This document shows positions 1-10,996 of a stretch of DNA of 10,996 bases, piece by piece (the first letter of the stretch is position 1; each line of letters starts with the position of its first letter). This DNA comes from Goniomonas avonlea (Eukaryota > Cryptophyceae > Goniomonadida > Goniomonadaceae), in assembly GCA_003573635.1 (NCBI GenBank), contig QUTJ01031343.1, positions 1-10,996 of the forward strand. The letters are read 5' to 3'. Below the pieces are notes generated by a model. That model was not told the DNA's origin. It ran no database searches and saw only the letters and a list, made by a program, of their open reading frames with translations. A program made the translations under genes and the position numbers.

Positions 1-30
1 TCTCTCCCGATGTCTCCAAAATCTTGGGTG

Positions 31-152
31 GGCCAACTGCCTGTATCTTCTTGCCAAACTGCAACAGCCTCGCGAATGCCACCGCTAATGGCCAACTGCC
101 TGTAGCTCTTTGTTGCAGACAAAGCTGCCAAACCGCAACAGCCTCGCTAATG
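31..152. repeat. Interleaved direct repeats of about 60-75 bp spacing
   Basis: GGCCAACTGCCTGTA occurs at 31-45 and 90-104. A longer block, TGCCAAAC/TTGCAACAGCCTCGC-type, occurs at 51-78 and 126-152 with two or three mismatches. A third, more diverged copy of the latter lies at about 385-411. This may be a degraded tandem or dispersed repeat; no transposase or terminal repeats are visible. Confidence 0.6.
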
Positions 153-230
153 GGGGGGACTTAAGTCGGCTCCTCTGTGTTGTAATCATTGCGATTACGT
201 TCCTGATTCGCTGGGAGTTAGAGGAGCCTG

Positions 231-309
231 AGGTGAGAGTGAGAGGAGAGCGAGGAGAGAGAGAGAGAGAGTGAGAGTGCGAGAGCGGGAGAGCGAGCGA
301 GCGAGAGAA
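231..309. repeat. Purine-rich GA tract
   Basis: This is about 80 bases of G/A with scattered C and T, including a (GA)n core and (GAGC)n. No coding signal is visible. Confidence 0.8.
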
Positions 310-515
310 TTTGAAACGCGCGCAGGCACTCATGGCAGCTCACGGCGTGGACCCGACTGGCTGTGTCGAGAAGTCTGACCTTATCGCCAAGTTGCAACAA
401 CCCCGTTAGAGCACGGCTATCATCGCTACACCGCAGCCTCATATGCGGTCCACAATACACACCGTTTTCAAAGGCTGAAACACCCTTTTCGTCGTGAGGT
501 TCTTTGGGAGTATGG

Positions 516-617
516 GATATGCGAGAAGAGGCGAGGGGGGGAGGAAGAGAGGGAGACGGGGGATGAGATATGAGAAGAGGCGAGGGGGAGAGAGAAGAGG
601 CTCAGAGGGAGGGGAGT
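516..617. repeat. Purine-rich tract with a 51-bp tandem duplication
   Basis: The block GATATG(C)GAGAAGAGGCGAGG starts at 516 and again at 567. The surrounding sequence is nearly all G and A. It is a small local duplication, not coding. Confidence 0.7.
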
Positions 618-1554
618 GGGAAGACGGAAGGCCTGTCACGGCCACGAGCATGCACCTTGACAAAAACTCAAATCGTTCCCCAAACCGACCCAACCCCTCT
701 CAAAGCTGAAAGATGACGAGGCAGTGGTGGCGTCCAAACGAGTGCTCTGCGCGCCTTGAGAATTGACAGGCGTATCTTGAGGTTTTACTGCCGTTAACGG
801 TCGAGTGGGGAGTGTTATATGCAGAGGAAGGGGTGTCATATGCAGTACACGCAGACGCGTGGGCGCACGACTGAAATATTCGAGGCCGAGGCCAGAGCGA
901 GCCATCCAGCGAGCCATCCAGCCACCACCAGCCAGCTCTCCTGCCAGCCATAAATCCATCGATCCAGGCAGCGCGGAAACGACATCTTGCGGCCCAAAGG
1001 GGCACATAACCCCAACGCTCCGAGCCCGATCGCTTCTCGCGCAGTTCCCAGCGGGCACACGATTCTCTAGTTTGAGACAGGCTGACACGGTCAACATGCT
1101 AGAGAAAGGGCCGTGCACACCGACGCATGCCCAGAGAATGTTGACTCGGTTGATCCTCGAGCTGGACGACCATAATGCTGTCCACTTCGATTGTGATCCG
1201 CGTGTACGCGTGCACGTTCACCGATAATGATACGCCTTCGCGCGTTCACTTTGATACAGATTCACGTTCACAACTGGATTCGATAAGGGCTGAGCCACCG
1301 TGGTCACGACGGGGGTGCTGCGCTGCTGTCGTCCAGAATCTGCTGCAACCGCTGGAGCTGCTTTTGCACTAGAGTGGGAGTTAGAGGCATGGTTGACTGC
1401 ATTAGTCTGCAACGAGTACGAAAAGTACACAGCAACAGATCTGTTGTAGTGAATCGTGATTGGGCCCGACTCACACGCTTGAGCCTCCGTCTGTTGCGAC
1501 TGCAACCAGAGAAGTATCGAGGCGCTTCTCCGACAAATTGACAAGTCTGACCGC

Positions 1555-9167
<7,613 letters not shown>

Positions 9168-9205
9168 TGAGAGAGGGAGGAGCACCGAGGAGGGAAGTGA
9201 GAATT

Positions 9206-9213
9206 TTTGGCGC
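9206..9213. promoter_or_regulatory. E2F/DP-type site (TTTGGCGC) upstream of rif1
   Basis: This is an exact match to the TTTSSCGC consensus, centred about 42 bp upstream of the rif1 ATG and within the 219-bp divergent intergenic region. E2F/DP factors drive S-phase genes in animals, plants and many protists, which fits a replication-control gene. A lone 8-mer can occur by chance. Confidence 0.45.
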
Positions 9214-9299
9214 GACTTGTATATGCCAGTGATCAATCTATCTTTATCTTCCCAGTGATTTTTCCGGATATCTTTTTCGTTCATTATTACCGATGTTGG

Positions 9300-9308
9300 T
9301 ATATAAAA
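9300..9308 (+). promoter_or_regulatory. TATA-like box for the plus-strand gene
   Basis: The sequence TATATAAAA lies about 80 bp upstream of the plus-strand ATG at 9387, a reasonable place for a core promoter with a leader of roughly 50 nt. It shares the 219-bp gap with the rif1 start. Start sites cannot be seen from sequence alone. Confidence 0.45.
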
Positions 9309-9386
9309 CCACTGATCTCCTGATTCTGCAGCATTTCGCCTCCGCTGCGCAGACGCTCACACGGGCTGCAGTGACACCTCCTTGAT

Positions 9387-10324
9387 ATGGTGGCACACAG
9401 TCTTGGGTGCAACCCGTCGCGACCCTGCGAAGAGCAAAGCTCACGAAAAAAACGAAAAAAGGAACCGCAAGACGACCACGCTGCCACTCTTCTTGAGCGT
9501 CAGGTGGCTATGGTCAACAATGCAAGCCCGAACGATATTATCAATGGACCGTGTACTTGGTGTGGGAACGGTGTGGTTGTTGATTTGAATATCCATTGGA
9601 GATCGAGAAGGAACGCTTGTTACGATTGCTTTCGCGGAATGTTGAACTCCATTGATGTCAGCCGTGCCTTGTCCCGACGAGCCGCCCTCCATGAGTCTCA
9701 GGACAGTGGCCCATCGTGGCCCAAGGATACCAAACACCGGCCCGACTCCACTCAAACTACCCAAGTGCCTCACCCGATCGCTGTTCAGTCTTCGAGTGGC
9801 AATGCTGAGACCTTCTTGCCTGCGGAAGTTCCTCGTGTTGGTGTTGGTGGACGTCCTGCGGCGAAGAAATGGCCGATTCTGTGGAAGACTCACGATCGAC
9901 CTGCGGTATGGGCTAACCATCGACAGGTGAATTGGCGCTTTGCGTTTGCTGTTTGTGTGACAGCTGGATGCAGGAGCTCGTTGAAGGAACGCAGTATTAC
10001 AAGTGTATGCAGAGCGGCGTGAGTGTTTTCTTGACTCCTGCGATCCTTGTTATAGTTCACACCAGTGTGCATTCAACTCATGCTTCGTGATCTGTTGCCC
10101 CGTCTTATAGAATCTGCTGCCTCGTGGAATCGGATGCGTTAGCCAAGTTTGAGGAAGTCGTCATGCTGAAACGTGAGCAGGTGTACTACAAGGACGGGGT
10201 GGCCAAGGGACTGTTGTTGGACCATGGTTGTGATGCCTGGGACTTCTGCACTGGTTTTGTGGCTGTGACACACAGTGGCGGCAGCTGCCAGAGTGACGAG
10301 ACCGGTGTCTTTAAACAGGTCTGA
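9387..10324 (+). CDS. Uncharacterised cysteine-rich, zinc-ribbon-like protein (intron-containing; splice model incomplete)
   Basis: I do not recognise this family. From the ATG at 9387 the frame stays open to 10022, but its 3' part looks intronic. Near the N-terminus there is a basic cluster (RKKRKK, residues 20-25), then PCTWCGNG and ACYDCF, giving CxxC-x18-CxxC at residues 56-59 and 78-81, a spacing typical of zinc ribbons. A Ser/Thr/Pro-rich, probably disordered stretch follows. Two later blocks look coding: about 9963-10020 (WMQELVEGTQYYKCMQSG, followed by a GTGAGT donor) and about 10112-10321 (ICCLVESDALAKFEEVV, LKREQVYYKDG, DAWDFCTGF), after a CTTATAG acceptor. The last block ends at TGA 10322-10324 or splices at GTCTGA. 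I could not make all phases agree, so an exon or junction is missing. The basic cluster suggests a nuclear protein, perhaps DNA- or RNA-binding, but that is inference. A start at Met42 (9510) is also possible. Confidence 0.5.
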
Positions 10325-10359
10325 TGTTGTTCCTGTGCCCTGGTTGTTCACTCGTCACT

Positions 10360-10517
10360 CACACACCCGTCACCTCCCCGTACACCCATCACCTCGCACA
10401 CCCGCACACCCGTCACCACCTCCCACACCCATCACCTCCCACACCCATCACCTCCCACACCCATCACCTCCCACACCCATCACCTTGCACACCCGACACC
10501 TCCCACACCCATCACCT
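10360..10517. repeat. 16-bp minisatellite (CCCACACCCATCACCT)
   Basis: The plus strand repeats CCCACACCCATCACCT, exactly 16 bp apart in the centre (about 10420-10485) and degenerate at both edges. It gives long HTHHLPHPS-type frames that are artefacts of the repeat. It lies just 3' of the plus-strand gene. Confidence 0.9.
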
Positions 10518-10571
10518 AGGACCTCACTGACACTCCTCTACAATCCTCACTGATGACACTCCTATTGAATG

Positions 10572-10884
10572 CTCACTGACACCCTCGAAATGGCCCTCCT
10601 CGACAATCCTCGCTGACACTCTGAGAATCTGCACCCTACCCTCGCACATCCTACCTCCCGCATCCTCCACATTCCCTAGCGCACTCTCCGCCATGATGAT
10701 TGCTCACGCACCCCGCCCCTACTCCCTCTCAAAGTGGGCCTCCACTGACACCTCTCTCGAATCCTCACTGACACCCTCGAAATGACCCCCCTCTAACCAT
10801 CCTCACTCCTCTAATCATCCGCACCGACACTCCGAGCATCCGACACCCTACCCTCGCACATCCTACCTCCCATCCACCACATTC
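10572..10884. repeat. Diverged direct duplication of about 110-120 bp
   Basis: CTCACTGACACCCTCGAAATG starts at 10572 and again at 10764 (192 bp apart). Each copy continues through a GACACT-C-GAG-ATC block to the shared CACCCTACCCTCGCACATCC and a CTACCTCCC stretch, ending near 10676 and 10884. Shorter CACTGACAC(T/C)CCTC pieces lie before and between them (10525, 10744). The region seems to be built from an older tandem array. No coding is visible. Confidence 0.75.
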
Positions 10885-10996
10885 GCATGTGTTCTCCTCC
10901 CCTGCCGCGTGTTCTCTGCTCCCTTGCGGTTGCGCCTCCCTTTGTTCTCCCCACCCTTGGCATTCCTGCCACGCCCGCCTTCCCCTCCTTTGCACA

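Larger units (their letters stand above)
1..1554. other. Region with no supportable gene, downstream of rif1
   Basis: I see no conserved protein, tRNA or rRNA here. Open frames up to 160 codons exist on both strands, but they overlap one another and have low-complexity or random-looking translations. The region holds the left direct repeats, two purine tracts and a 12-bp tandem copy (GCGAGCCATCCA) at 897-920. It presumably includes the 3' UTR of rif1 just left of 1555, but I found no clear AATAAA-type signal. Confidence 0.6.

Noticed and set aside
636-1118. A 160-codon minus-strand frame, with overlapping plus-strand frames
   Set aside because: No recognisable domain, random-looking composition, and competing frames of similar length on both strands.
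10360-10517. CRISPR-like or telomere-like array
   Set aside because: The 16-bp units are directly adjacent with no unique spacers, and the unit is not a known telomere repeat.
10275-10553. A Pro/His/Thr-rich plus-strand frame
   Set aside because: It is produced by the 16-bp minisatellite; two other frames give similar repeats.

Overview
The window looks like nuclear DNA from a microbial eukaryote. Neither strand carries a long bacterial-style gene. Instead the minus strand holds many short coding blocks joined by GT-AG introns, most only 32 to 65 nt long. The flanks are rich in simple repeats: (CA)n, purine tracts, C tracts and a 16-bp minisatellite. I cannot name the species.

The main content is one gene on the minus strand, read here from an ATG at 9167 to a TGA at 1555. 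I reconstructed 33 exons whose reading phases all fit, giving a predicted protein of about 1,498 residues. It is a homologue of RIF1, the nuclear protein phosphatase 1 (PP1) adaptor that acts in replication timing, DNA repair choice and telomere biology. The RIF1 hallmarks lie in the expected order. An N-terminal alpha-solenoid comes first and ends in the FW-x(2)-TF ... YP-x(2)-L signature. A conserved FVxI ... LTxHQxE motif follows, then an acidic, disordered stretch with two basic NLS-like clusters. A paired PP1-docking site (GILK, then RRVQF) comes next, and last a C-terminal domain like that of vertebrate RIF1. No single open frame shows this; it appears only after splicing.

Layout: 1-1554 has no gene I can support, but has diverged direct repeats and purine tracts. 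1555-9167 is the rif1 gene; its last six introns are long and hold nearly all of its simple repeats, including (UG)47 just before the exon with the RVxF motif. 9168-9386 is a short divergent promoter with an E2F-like site and a TATA-like box. About 9387-10324 is a second, plus-strand, intron-containing gene for an unrecognised cysteine-rich protein. 10325-10996 is repetitive and C/A/T-rich, with a 16-bp minisatellite and a diverged duplication of about 120 bp.

The most interesting idea is that the RVxF exon is phase-symmetric and sits behind a (UG)n tract. Alternative splicing could therefore remove the main PP1 contact from RIF1 without changing the frame.
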